Assembly (NCBI GenBank): GCA_011037195.1
Contig: JAAEAF010000658.1
Span: 62,001-126,000 of the forward strand
Reading direction: 5' to 3'
From: Triatoma infestans
Lineage: Eukaryota > Arthropoda > Insecta > Hemiptera > Reduviidae
Length of the DNA: 64,000 nt
In this document: in pieces, positions 44,630 through 55,269 of the stretch
How the letters are laid out: each line of letters begins with the position of its first letter
Numbering within the stretch: the first letter of the stretch is position 1
Notes under the pieces: model-generated
What the model was told of the DNA's origin: nothing
Seen by the model: only the letters and a program-made list of their open reading frames with translations
The model's database searches: none
Program-made: the position numbers and the translations under genes

Positions 44630-45320
44630 AATTTAGTTAAATAATTTTTATTACACTTGTTAAATAATTATTTTAGATAATTGAAATTGGTATAAAGTGG
44701 TAAAGGTAAAAATGCAATTCGCAAGGAGTCTAAAACTAAAGTAACTTATTTTAATATATTCATTAGAAAAAAATAAGTACCAGAAAAATTTTCTTTAACG
44801 GATTTTACTTTGAACTGTTATGGGTGTTTGGGTGAAAGTGAGGTGAAACTTTTAGGGCGCAATAGAGAGAACCCACTTTTAACATTTCTGAACACACACA
44901 CAGCATCCATGGGCCGGAAAAGCCAGCTAACTGAGAAAGATAGAGTGATAAAGAGCGTGAGGTGTGTGTGAGAGAATGAGGGAGAATTTTCCCGGTTGTA
45001 ATACGTTCTAAGTAATTTTCATAACTAGGCGGTTATATTCATCAGCTTTTCCAAACACATATCGCATGCTCTTTTACCATCTCTCCGCACTTATACCAAC
45101 TTAATCTCTACAGATTCACAAAATATCCCCCTTACTTTAGTTATTAAATATCATGAAAATTGAAACCCTAATTACTTTATCTTACTAACTAAACTTCTTT
45201 ATATTAACTAATTAAAATGAATATTGCAATATTATTTTTATTATATGAACAGTTATTATTATTTTATTACTTTATTCATATTTTGCTATTTAGCTATTAT
45301 AACTTTCTTTTATTGCTGTT
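44630..45320. other. no recognised gene
   Basis: A short frame at 44905 starts MGRKSQLTEKDR and then stops. The rest is AT-rich without recognisable features. Confidence 0.35.
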
Positions 45321-45437
45321 GAAAGGATATATTGCAATCGCGTCAGATTTTCGAAATTGAGTACTTCCATTGGAAGTAACTTTTTAAGTTTCCTTGATTA
45401 CGAAAAAAAAGGTTTTAGCAAGTGGTCTAGTGTTTTT

Positions 45438-46073
45438 ACTTTCTCTTACTCCCAGTAAGAGAAAGTATTGTAATCGTGTTAAATTTTCGATATCGAGTAT
45501 GTGTATGTGTATGTATGTGGGCTCAAAAACGAAAAATCATAGAAAGTTCAAACTTAATATTCCATTTAACTATCACCATGGGATCCGACAGTACGTTATC
45601 TGTGAAAATTCCTCAACCGGAAGTACCACTTTACTAGTTGGATTTTTTTTTACTTTTTTTCGTTTTTCTCAAAAATGACTTCAACGATTTTACCTTGAAA
45701 CTTCGGACATCAACTATGCATACAATGATCTACAACTATTATTTGAAACATTTCTTCGGGAAAATTCATTTGTTTATTTTTGGGATGGAGCGGGTTTAGG
45801 TTGTCCTCTAAAGTGCTATTTCTGTTTATTACACAATTCTATCATCTAAATAATATTAATTAGAATTAAAGGTGTTGCTGAAATTCTGAGTTTGAGAAAA
45901 AAATCTGATGACCGAAAATGCATTTTTACTAGGAAGTATTTTTCTACTTTTGCGATTTTCTTCATAAAAACATCGACAAATTTCATTAAATTTGATATAC
46001 TAACTATAAAATTTGTCAATCACAATTTTGAAAACTGGTGTAAGAGAATGTTGTGTGAGTGTGTCACTCCAGA
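45438..46073 (-). repeat. family A repeat, reverse copy
   Basis: It starts ACTTTCTCTTACTCCCAGTA and ends GTGTGAGTGTGTCACTCCAG. It has lost the GAGGTCCCCTGAGTCC block, because ATATCGAG runs straight into the GT-rich part. A short diverged piece of another reverse copy precedes it at 45325-45420. Confidence 0.75.
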
Positions 46074-46345
46074 TTTTATTTGTGATAGTGTGAATTTGAG
46101 TACACAATATCTAAACAACAAAATATCCGATATAACTTTTAATTGTAACATTTTTCCGGGAAGGTTGTATTTGGTGGGGGGTGGCATGGGGGGAGATTCT
46201 GGGAAATGTTACAGAAGTTAGATTTCATGTGTTATTTGAGTTTGATGAAGACTTTGTTCTTCTAACTAGAAAGTGTTAAATACTGTTAGTGTAAATCTTT
46301 TATCCAAATTTCAAATTGGGGTAAAGCTCTAACAAAATATCTTGA

Positions 46346-46577
46346 TGTGGTGGTTAGTTCCGCAGAGCTGGAAAGCATCAGAGACATTTTCCGTGGTAGC
46401 CTGCTTCATTTTGTGGTCATCGACCGGTTTCGGGCGTTCGCCCTAAGACAAACTAAGTCTCTGTACGAGTCTGTGTTGGCACACTGTCTGAAGAACGCAT
46501 CCTGAAGATGGGCGAACGCCCGAAACCGGTCGATGACCACAAAATGAAGCAGGCTACCAAGGAAAATGTCTCTGATG
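46346..46577. mobile_element. foldback element F1, best copy, with 12-bp target duplication
   Basis: The 232-bp insert is bordered by AAAATATCTTGA at 46334-46345 and 46578-46589. It opens with a 27-bp extension (TGTGGTGGTTAGTTCCGCAG...) found only on this side. The left arm follows (CATCAGAGACATTTTCCGTG ... GTTCGCC), then a short spacer and the right arm in inverse orientation ending AATGTCTCTGATG. A hammerhead-like motif lies in the right arm at 46498-46535. Variable-length target duplications and arms with ribozymes are features of Penelope-like retroelements; no coding sequence is present. Confidence 0.75.
46498..46535 (+). ncRNA. hammerhead-ribozyme-like motif, intact core
   Basis: In order: CAUC (stem I), CUGAAGA at 46502-46508 (fits CUGANGA), an extra U, GGGC-GAAC-GCCC (stem II, 46510-46521), GAA, ACCGGU (minimal, self-complementary stem III), C46531 as cleavage-site base, GAUG (pairs with CAUC). 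All invariant core bases of the hammerhead are present. The unpaired U between core and stem II and the four-pair stem I are weak points; function as a dimer is the likeliest mode. Confidence 0.65.
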
Positions 46578-46707
46578 AAAATATCTTGACCTCGAAATGA
46601 GTGCGCTCGAAGCGATGAACAGTCAAAACAAAGTTATTTGGAAAGACTGATGGATTATTTATTTATTATTTTGGTTAAGTGGTATATAAAGTATGAATTT
46701 CATTTTT

Positions 46708-47696
46708 ATTTTCTCTTGCTCCTAGTAAGAGGAAGTATTGTAATCGTGCCAAAGTTTCGATATCGAGTTTTCACCAGAAATATCCGCCAAAAAAAGTGGT
46801 TTCTAAAAAATGTTGTGTGTGTGCGCGTGTGTATGTTTGAGTGTGAACAGCATAGCTCAAAAACGAAAAATCATACAAAGTTCAAACTTGATATTCCGTT
46901 TAGGTATCACCATGGGATACGACAGTAGATTCTGTCAAAATTCTTCAACCGGAAGTACTACTTTACTGAATGGTTTTTTTTTACTTTCTTGCGTTTTCTC
47001 AAAAATGACTTCGACGATTTTCTTCAAACTTATTATAACAAAGTACACATACAACAATCTACAATTTTTATTTGAAACATTTCTCCCGGAAAATGCATTT
47101 AAGGGAACTTTTGGGCAAAGGATGGGGTTAGGTTGTCCACTAATGTGCTAATTCATTTTTACTATACAATTCTGCCATCTAAATAATATTAATTAGAATA
47201 AAATGTATTGTTGAAATTCCGAGTTTTGAAAAAATCGGATGACCGGATGTGCGTTTTTACTGAAATGTATTTTCCAGTTTTCTGGTATTTTCTCGAAAAC
47301 GGTTCCAACGATTTTTCTTTAAAATAGAAATGTGAACTACACATATAAAGAGCTATAACTTTTATTTGAAACATTTCTCCTGATAAAGTCATTTAAGTGG
47401 GCGTTTAGGTGAGAGGTGGGATTATGTTTTTCTGTAAAATGCTATCATAGTTGATTATATAAATTCTACCATCTAAACAGACTTAATTAGATATAAATAG
47501 ATGGCCAAAATTCTGAGTTTCAAAAAAATTAGTAAACCGGAAGTGCACTTTTACTGAACAGTTTTTTTTATTTGTCGCGATTTTCTCCATAAAAAATTTG
47601 AAGAATTTCATTACTTGGAACACTAACTATAAAATTTGTCAATTACCATTTAAATCTGGAGTGAGAGAAAATTGTGTGTGTGTGTTTTACACCAGA
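46708..47696 (-). repeat. family A repeat, full-length reverse copy
   Basis: It starts ATTTTCTCTTGCTCCTAGTA and ends GAGTGAGAGAAAATTGTGTG then TTTTACACCAGA. ACCGGAAGT, ACCGGATGT and ACCGGAAGT boxes mark the three unit boundaries, and a GT tract lies near 46815. The open frames at 46638-47151 are translations of it. Confidence 0.8.
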
Positions 47697-47739
47697 TTTT
47701 TGTTTGTTTTTGAGATATGTTTTTCAAACACCCAAAATA

Positions 47740-48020
47740 ACATTTCTCCCCCCTTATTTGAAGGATCTCAAAACAAGTATTTTCGGTGAAAACTCAATTT
47801 CGAAAATTTTCCCCTTAAAGTAGTGCGAGAAAATTAAAAAGAAAATAATTCAGAATTGGAAATTCAATTTGATATTCTGTTTGGAAACAATTCTGGAATC
47901 CGTACAGGAATATTTCAAGCAAATTCAGTCAACCGGAAGTCTGACTTTAATTATTTCATTTTTTTTTTTTTTTTTTTATATTTGTAAACAATTCCAACGA
48001 TTCTCCTTCGTTTTGGGAAA
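47740..48020. repeat. family A fragments
   Basis: A forward end piece (GGATCTCAAAACAAGTATTT, AATTTCGAAAATTTT) runs into a diverged reverse piece with CAACCGGAAGTCTGACTTTA near 47931. Confidence 0.5.
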
Positions 48021-48029
48021 TCTATGACG

Positions 48030-48685
48030 TTATGCTTAAACTTTAAAGTATAGGGGGACTAACAGAGGCACAGCGTGGTTGATGGCCTACAATTCTAATT
48101 GTAGTCATTATTTGCTGAAACCCTGTAAGCCTAAGCAAAGTTTAATAGAAAATAAAACAGATTTAAAGAAATGTGATAAATTACAATTGTGTCATAAATT
48201 GCAATAATAGAAAGTGATGTGAGTGTTTCAATTTTGCATAAATATTATAAAAACTAATTACAGCTAATTTTATTAGTGAAACCATCACATTATATCTACA
48301 TTAAATTTTACATGGAAACACAAGGATTACTATCCTTGGGGGACCACTATTAAAAATTAATTCAAATTGATTAGTGGTAGCGTTATCAAATTGTTAATTA
48401 GGAATAATATTGCACTGTGTTAACCAGAATTAGATTATATATCTATAGGATTATAATTGGGTTGGCAAGGTGCTATAACTAATCAATCAAATTAGATTGA
48501 TTAAAATTTGATGATCATTAAGATGGCCGTGTTCCCGATGGGAATCTGTGAACCCCTTTTGAGGTTACAAGTGATCTGTAGAAACCGATGTTTAGAGAGT
48601 ACAAAGAAAATTAATTCAATGTTATTGTATGACACCGTGTTATCGATAGGATATCTTCATCATCAATAAATCGGAGCTGATTTTG
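48030..48685. other. no recognised gene
   Basis: This is AT-rich sequence. I saw no family members beyond a possible GATGTGAGTGTTTCA scrap near 48211. Confidence 0.35.
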
Positions 48686-48689
48686 TTTT

Positions 48690-49020
48690 ACTACTACTAC
48701 TATTTGTCTGTGGGGAGGGACCAAACCCTACGCTATCCAAAGCCTCACTGGGCCCATTAGCTACCCCAAGAAAAACAACAACAAACCGGGTCTAGAACAA
48801 AAATCCAGACCCGGATCTAATCCATCTAAGATTCACCGCACTCCGAATAAATCGGACAATAACCTTAAGCGGAAATAGCCTAAGCTCTTCCACAGACATC
48901 CTATTCCGACCAAAGGTCCTGATTTTGATTTTATAACGTGAATTTTTAAATATCGTTGAATATGTAGATGGATCCTCAATGCTGCATAACATCTGGGATT
49001 TAGCCGTCGTAGCATGCATA
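48690..49020 (-). pseudogene. LINE 3' end with short TAG repeats
   Basis: On the minus strand a frame from 49019 to 48792 reads KIKIRTFGRNRMSVEELRLF, PLKVIVRFIRSAVNLRW and a stop. This resembles the last residues of RNase H-bearing LINE pol (E-E-L-x-x-x-P-L-x-x-I-x-R-F-I). A 3' UTR of about 85 bases follows and ends in TAGTAGTAGTAG (48692-48705), similar to the short-repeat tails of I-type elements. Nothing upstream of the tail is preserved. Confidence 0.55.
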
Positions 49021-49079
49021 TTTTTTTATGTTCCTGACCAGATTCGGATTTCCATCCATCGTCTATTAAAGAGTAAAGT

Positions 49080-50440
49080 TATCAAGTTCATGTAGAAAGT
49101 TGTCTTCAATGACAAATTAATGTTTCTGTGACATAAGTCAATCAATCTGAATCCACATGTGGTGTGTGTAACAGAAACATTAAGTTGAAGTCAACTACGC
49201 AAACACGATCTTGATGAATTTACTCTTGACGATGGATCAAACCGGCAAGGAACGTCAGAAATATGCATGCCAGATAAAATACCAGATTTTCATTTGAAAG
49301 ATTCTCATTTGCAATAAGAAAGTTTTTGTTGGCTTTAACATTAGATATTCTTCTAGGTGACGTAGATTATACTGTGGGATTTTAAGTGATCGCATTTACT
49401 TGAATTTACATTAAATATTATAAAATATTTAACATGTATACTACAATGTAGTATACATTGTAGACCATCAGATAAAACTGGAAAATTTTTTGAAATAAAT
49501 GTGATAAAAGTTATATATATAGTTAAAGAATGAAAAATGTAATGAAATTCGTACATAAATCGTCTTTCGTAAAATCGCCTAAAACTTAGGAAAAAAGAAA
49601 ATTCACTAATGACGCGGATAACGGATTTTGATAGAAATTTTCATATCTGATCCTATTTAAACTGAATATCAGTTTTGAGCTTACTGTGACATTAAGAAAA
49701 AAAAAAAAACAACAAGATATGCGCTAAATCTTCCGGAATCAATGCGCATGTCTCCCACCCCCTATGTTCAGGTGATCTCAGAACATGTATTTCCGGTGCT
49801 ACGTCATTATCGCAATAATTTCGTTTACAACTGTAAGAGAATCTTTTTAACATTCCATATTTTATGTTACATGAAGTGTATATATGAAATGTTTCGAGCT
49901 TTTCTAGGTTATTTGAGTATAAATTAATATTTGAACACTAAATTAACGAAAATACGAGTATTGGTATAATTTTTGTCTTCGGATCTTCTCTTTGAATGAA
50001 ACCTGGAAAATCAATGTAATGTCCCGAAATTGAATTAATTTCAACATTAACAAACATATTGGAGTTAATTAAAAGTAAACATTGCTGGGCAGGAGGTAAG
50101 AATTATATTGATTAAATTTCAAAAATCGGTTAATTACAATTATTTAATGAATAAAAGATGGAAGATGTATAGAGAAATATGATATCGATAATCGAAATTA
50201 TTAAAGTATTCTATTCGAATATTATAGTATTCTAGGAAAACATTGTTAAATTTAAATTTCCTATTAATAAAGGATCATTATTATTACATTAATAACGATC
50301 TCATAGACCTAATTAGCCGGAGAGAGAGAGGCAATTAATGTGAAATATATCATCAAGAAATTTGTTTGACTATCCAATATTTTCCTTTCAAATAATTAAT
50401 TAGACTTCCAATAGTTTACCACTTTTCATTAAAAAAAAAA
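49080..50440. other. no recognised gene
   Basis: AT-rich DNA with a small palindrome (TGTATACTACAATGTAGTAT) near 49436. A piece like family A lies at about 49600-49840 (GATAACGGATTTTG, TCAGGTGATCTCAGAACATG). Confidence 0.35.
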
Positions 50441-51039
50441 CAAAACTGGTGTGAAACACTCACACAACTTTCTCTTACAATAGTCGATGCAATTATAAAA
50501 TTTTCCTTAATTTGGGATCACTCTTAACATAAATACAGGTAGTGGTGGGAGGTAAATATTTATTCTCAGATATAGCAGCTATTACTTCAATGTGATAACA
50601 TCGTAGATAAGAAAACAACGCTCAAAAAACGTCCAAAAAACTACTTGAAATCTAATGTTCACAGATTTCCCACAAATTTCCAATGATTTTTTTTTTATCG
50701 GAAAAGTGTTTCACATAGAAATGATAGATTTATATATATGTCCAGTCAGAAGTCAAGATTAAAGAAAATCGATGGAGGCGTTTTCGAGAAAATGAAAAAA
50801 GAACCTGATTAACTCTGTAAAATCGGACATTTGTTTAATCGAGCTTCTTCATGTTAGTAAATCCAAGCAATACATTTAAATGCGTCTTGATTTTTATACT
50901 CGGATAAGTGGTAAAAATCTTACATTGCATTGCAATGGTATTTTCGAGGTTGTTTAAAGCAGCTTTTCTACAATTCTTCAAAATACACTTTTCCTTGAAA
51001 AAAGTTGAATAAAACTGACCGGGCTTTAGATGTTTAGTT

Positions 51040-51997
51040 TTGTTTTTTTTATCCTACGCCCTGCCGGGCAGCTTTTTCAGACATTTGGCTCCTAGCAGCC
51101 CAGCATAACATATATTTATTAAAATGACAATTGTTTCTTATGTCCTGCAAGGCAGGATATGAGGCCAAATGAGAGGAGACCATTTCCTCTTGGTCACATA
51201 GAGGGCATAGTGATGAGTTGACGACACCTATTCTATACAGATGGCCTTGCAGGTAGTCATGACTAGTAAGTAATCTAAATGCGGCCACTGCATCTTTCCT
51301 GGGGAGGTTTGCGGGAATTCTTCCAGTATCTACCAATGATTCCCATCTCTTCCCTTCAGCTTCTGTAATATGTTTGTCTTTAAGGAGGTCGCAACTTTTA
51401 AGTTTCATCTCCTTCTTAGCGCGATCGTAGGTAAGGGAATTTTCTTCTTGATCTTTCCGAGATCCTTCCTTGGCAAGTCCGTCTGCTTGTTCTTACCATG
51501 CAAACCACAATGACTGGCGATCCATGGCAGACTAATTTTCACATTTTTATTCATTAGAAATTTCAGTAATTCGTGACATTTTCTGACATCATTCGATGTG
51601 TTATTGCTTGATTCTGCGACTGCTATTATTGCTGCTTTGGAATCAATTTATCACAACCTTTTTATCCCTGTCTTTTGTATTTCTTGGAGAGCAATCAAAA
51701 TGGCTCTCACTTCTCCTTCGAAATGCTAGTTGAGATGCTAGTTGGCCAACAGCTTGTGAAATTTGGAAGCAAGTGGAATAGACTCCCGCCCCGGCATTTC
51801 TTCTTGCACCTTCTGCAGATCCATCAGTATATACATGCAGCCATGGAGGGGACGGATACCTTTCAGCTAAGGTTTCCAAAGCGGAGAGTTTCTGTTCTTG
51901 CACAGACGACTCTTTCTTATTTTTATCTCATTTAGCAGGGACAAATGAAAGTCAACACACCTATTTGGTAATTTCCAGAAAGGGCTGGCGACATTAA
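51040..51997 (-). mobile_element. 5'-truncated LINE with 10-bp target duplication
   Basis: ATGTTTAGTT borders the insert on both sides (51030-51039 and 51998-52007), and the joined flanks restore the family A sequence ATGTTTAGTT then AGTTTG. On the minus strand the insert ends in an A-rich tail (T run at 51041-51050). It contains only RNase H and the C-terminal tail. Confidence 0.75.
51053..51940 (-). pseudogene. LINE RNase H and C-terminal tail
   Basis: The minus strand reads HVYTDGSAEGARRNAGAGVY (first catalytic Asp intact). A decayed middle follows with a DSKAAI-like second Asp block. Then comes a HCGL...NEQADGLAKEG-like block in other frames. The tail frame from 51408 reads DYLQGHLYRIGVVNSSLCPL, CDQEEMVSSHL and ends MSEKAARQGVG. 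The C-x2-C...H arrangement is kept, but the final Cys is not seen. Frameshifts and stops in the middle make it inactive. Confidence 0.7.
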
Positions 51998-53009
51998 ATG
52001 TTTAGTTAGTTTGCAACTTATAAGAAAATCGTGTGAACCGTTTTTGAGAAAATCGAAAAATCTGAAATCTGAAAAACTGGTTGATGGATTTTGATCTAAA
52101 TGGTGGGGGTCGGGGGGTCCAACCCGCGGCCTTTCATTATCTATTTATCTAGATATTACTTGCCAATGTTCAAATAGAGCTACAATCTGACATTGCAATT
52201 TAAAGTTGGGGCTTTATAAATTCTAACTTCCCAGAGATTAATATCCATCGCTTTACAATCCTGCCTTATTCATGTTTTCGTTTTTTTGGCAGTATTAATT
52301 TTTGAGCAACTGTATTCAGAGAGAGTAAAATTCGAAACCGAAATATCTGTAGAGCACCTTAGAACTCACTGAGATTAGTAACTATTTCCATCCAACTGTA
52401 TTTTGTTATATAGTTTCTCAAATACAATGCAAACTATCCAACTAGTTTTATGATGCCCATATTTACTTTTATAGTAAAATGTTTAAAATATTAATGAAGT
52501 TTATTGCTTAGATAAGTAAATTTTATAGTAGTAATCACAAATGGATGTTTTGATCTAAAACATCTCTATCTTAAACGAATTTTGTACATACTATGAATTG
52601 AATAATGTATATAGCACCGGATATTAGGAAAATTATATTTTCGCTCATCAGCTATCGCTAGTGTTTGTATTTTAAGTTCTTCTTCTTCAGAAGACAGTTT
52701 TTCTACTTCCAATGAGGCCCAGATAACTCAAAAAGTTGGATATACGTGACCTAACCCAAATCCTCCATTGTGACGATGATAATTAAACGGAATATCGAAT
52801 TTGCCCTTTCTGCTATTTTTTGTTTCTGAGATATTTTAAGCATGCTTACCACACACCCACACAATAGAGAGAGAGAGGCACCATACGCTAAAACAAATTT
52901 TTTTCCTCCTCAGGGGACCTCAAAACATGTATTTCAGGTGTAAACTAGTTTCAGAAAGTTGACGCGATTGCAAAACATCCTCTTGCTAAAAGTAAGAGAA
53001 AGTAAAAAA

Positions 53010-53980
53010 CTTCTTATAAAGACAACTGTTGATTATACAACCGTTGCAGGAATAAGAGAATACTTAAACCAATCTATTTGTAAAATGTGAAATGTTCAAA
53101 TAAAATACGTTTATATGTATAAAAAAAATTAGGTAAGAAGAATAATTAACTCAATCTCTAAGTTATGGATTATTTATAATTTGTCTAAATAAATATGCAG
53201 GCTTGAAAAAGTTGCTCCAAGCTAACAAGTGTTTTCCAAGGAGCTCACTTTCTCAGGGGAAAAGAATCTTTTCTGTACCTGGCCAAACCACCAAAATTTA
53301 GCATAAGTCCTGCAGCATAGAACTGCTCAGCAGAACAGAAACTATTTCTTCCAAAAAAATGATTATTATTTGATTTTAACGTTCAGCTCTTTACTTTCGC
53401 GATCAATTTTTGAGGTTCCAAAGACAATTTATCTGTTGTCCTGGATGTTGGGGGTTGGACAGAAGAGAAACTTAGATTGAGATAAATTAGTCTTACTGAA
53501 CACTGTTTATATTGAATGGGAATTTTAAGCACTGCAAGGATTTTATACGGTACAATTTGGAGTAGGAAGTGTGGTAACGTGAAAAAAGAGTGATGGACTG
53601 ACTGGCAGAGAGACGGTGTGGTCGTTGAACGTTGATGGTTGTTCGCATGGCGTTTGAATGAATGAGAGTGAATTGGCGGTCAGGCACACTTTTTAAGTGG
53701 GCGACTGGAGTATCCCCTACTCTTTCTAAATTTTTCTTCCAATGCCCATATACTTCTCCTCAGACTTCTGAGAGCTAATGGCAGGTAAACCTGTAAATAC
53801 ATTACCCTTTTCAAATAATAATTGTTTGCTCAGATTTAAGCAATTCACACTGCTTCACTGTTAAGCATAACATTGACAAATCTAGTCCTCTGAATTGAAT
53901 CTCCAAAGGTCTACATTAGATTCTCTGAAATATTGAAGCTCTATTGCTAAAGTTTTTCAAAATTTTTTCCAATGAAGATT
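53010..53980. other. no recognised gene; possible solo LTR at 53490-53810
   Basis: The part 53490-53810 is GC-richer than its surroundings. On the minus strand it has a TATAAAATCC box (near 53545), which would suit an LTR promoter. No paired copy or target duplication was found, so this is only a suggestion. Confidence 0.25.
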
Positions 53981-53999
53981 ATTTTCAGTATTCTTTTTG

Positions 54000-54305
54000 A
54001 TATTATGGAACCATGATAATCCATACCAAATCACTTGCACTGACTAGTTTAAAGAATGGGAAAACTTAAAAATCCAGTTAGTGGAAGTAACACTTCCGGC
54101 TGATCGATTTTCCCAGTTGATTAAAACTTTATTTACAGTTTTCCAGGGACAGCACTGAAATTAAATATCAAACTTGAACTTTTTGTGATTTCTTCCATGT
54201 TTTGATATAGTTTTTCAAAATCAGGGACCTCAAAACATGTACGTATATACGACGATAACTCAATTTCGAAAATTTGACAAGATTTTCAAGAAAAAACCGG
54301 AAGTA
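54000..54305 (+). repeat. family A repeat, diverged forward end
   Basis: It has AGTAACACTTCCGGCTGATC, AATATCAAACTTGAACTTTT and GGGACCTCAAAACATGTACG. The end hairpin is replaced by AAGAAAAAACCGGAAGT. Confidence 0.5.
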
Positions 54306-54309
54306 AAAA

Positions 54310-54870
54310 CCTTATGAAGGAAATAAATACAAATTTCATTCCCAGACTCTCCATAATTGAATTTTCCATTCTTTTTTTCCTTGTTATCCTTCTAAGTGAT
54401 AATTTCATTTTCCTTATTAATATTAATTTTTTTTTTTACATCTCTCTATAGGATTATAAACATTGTTAAAGGAATGAATGCCCCCTTTTTTTGATATCAT
54501 TTTATTATTATTCCTTTCATGGCCCTAAAAGGAATTATTTCATTATAAAAATACATTTTTATTATTTAAAAGTTACATTTTTTTTTTTTAACTGAAAGAG
54601 TTTTCTTTGGTATTTTTCCATTAAGTTGGATCACTCATCGAATTATTAGCGTTATACGTGAGTAGGGTAGAACATTTAGTGTACCGATCTTCCAGTAAAC
54701 ACTCATTAATAACACATTAATTTAATTGAATGTATATAACAATATTGCACTATTAGTCAATAATTATGAATAATTAGATATGGGTTGAGTGGATGGTTTT
54801 AAAGTTCCCTGATGGAATTCTGAAAACTTATGTTTTCATTCTTACAATTTCAGGTAATCTTCTAAGATTA
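54310..54870. other. no recognised gene
   Basis: This is AT-rich sequence with several poly(T) runs. I saw nothing to annotate. Confidence 0.35.
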
Positions 54871-54874
54871 GTTA

Positions 54875-55065
54875 AGCTGGGGTCTGTCTGGGGTGATTTG
54901 GTGAATGGACCACTGTTTTCCAGGCTGAGTTTTATGCTGTTCATTATTATATTTGAGATGAGAAGTTGTTTAACAATAACTTAAAAGGTGTTTGTATCCT
55001 GCTCGGACAGTCAAGCCAAGCCGCTTTGAAGGCGCTGAGTTCATGTGACTGCACTTCCAGATTTT
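54875..55065 (+). pseudogene. LINE RNase H fragment, plus strand
   Basis: One frame reads TVFQAEFYAVHYY, the Glu block of LINE RNase H. About 25 codons later comes CSDSQA, and after a 5-bp duplication (CAAGC) QAALKALSSC, the second Asp block. A stop between the blocks and the duplication show decay. It is the only plus-strand RNase H piece in the window. The short frame at 54793-54984 overlaps it in another register. Confidence 0.6.
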
Positions 55066-55269
55066 AAAAGTCCCTATTACAGGTTTTCCATTCTCTCAAA
55101 ACCCAGCCTAAACCTTTCACCAACGCTTATTTTTCATCTCCAAATAATAGCCAATATAACCCAGCCCGCATACAGACAGTTGTTAGAATAGGACTAGCCA
55201 ATTTTCCCAGGCAAAAGTCCTATACCCTGTTCATCCCCGCTGATCCTGTTATTTGTCATTTCCACCTGA

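Larger units (their letters stand above)
50446..53003 (+). repeat. family A repeat, forward copy expanded by insertions
   Basis: It starts CTGGTGTGAAACACTCACAC and ends TCTTGCTAAAAGTAAGAGAA then AGT. The LINE at 51040-51997 lies within it. The stretch at about 52110-52740 is also foreign to the family and unidentified. The last part has the AATTAAACGGAATATCGAAT and CTCAGGGGACCTCAAAACAT landmarks. Confidence 0.65.

Noticed and set aside
44905..44965. Short frame MGRKSQLTEKDR resembling the start of a Tc1-like transposase
   Set aside because: It stops after about 20 codons and no further transposase motif follows in any frame.
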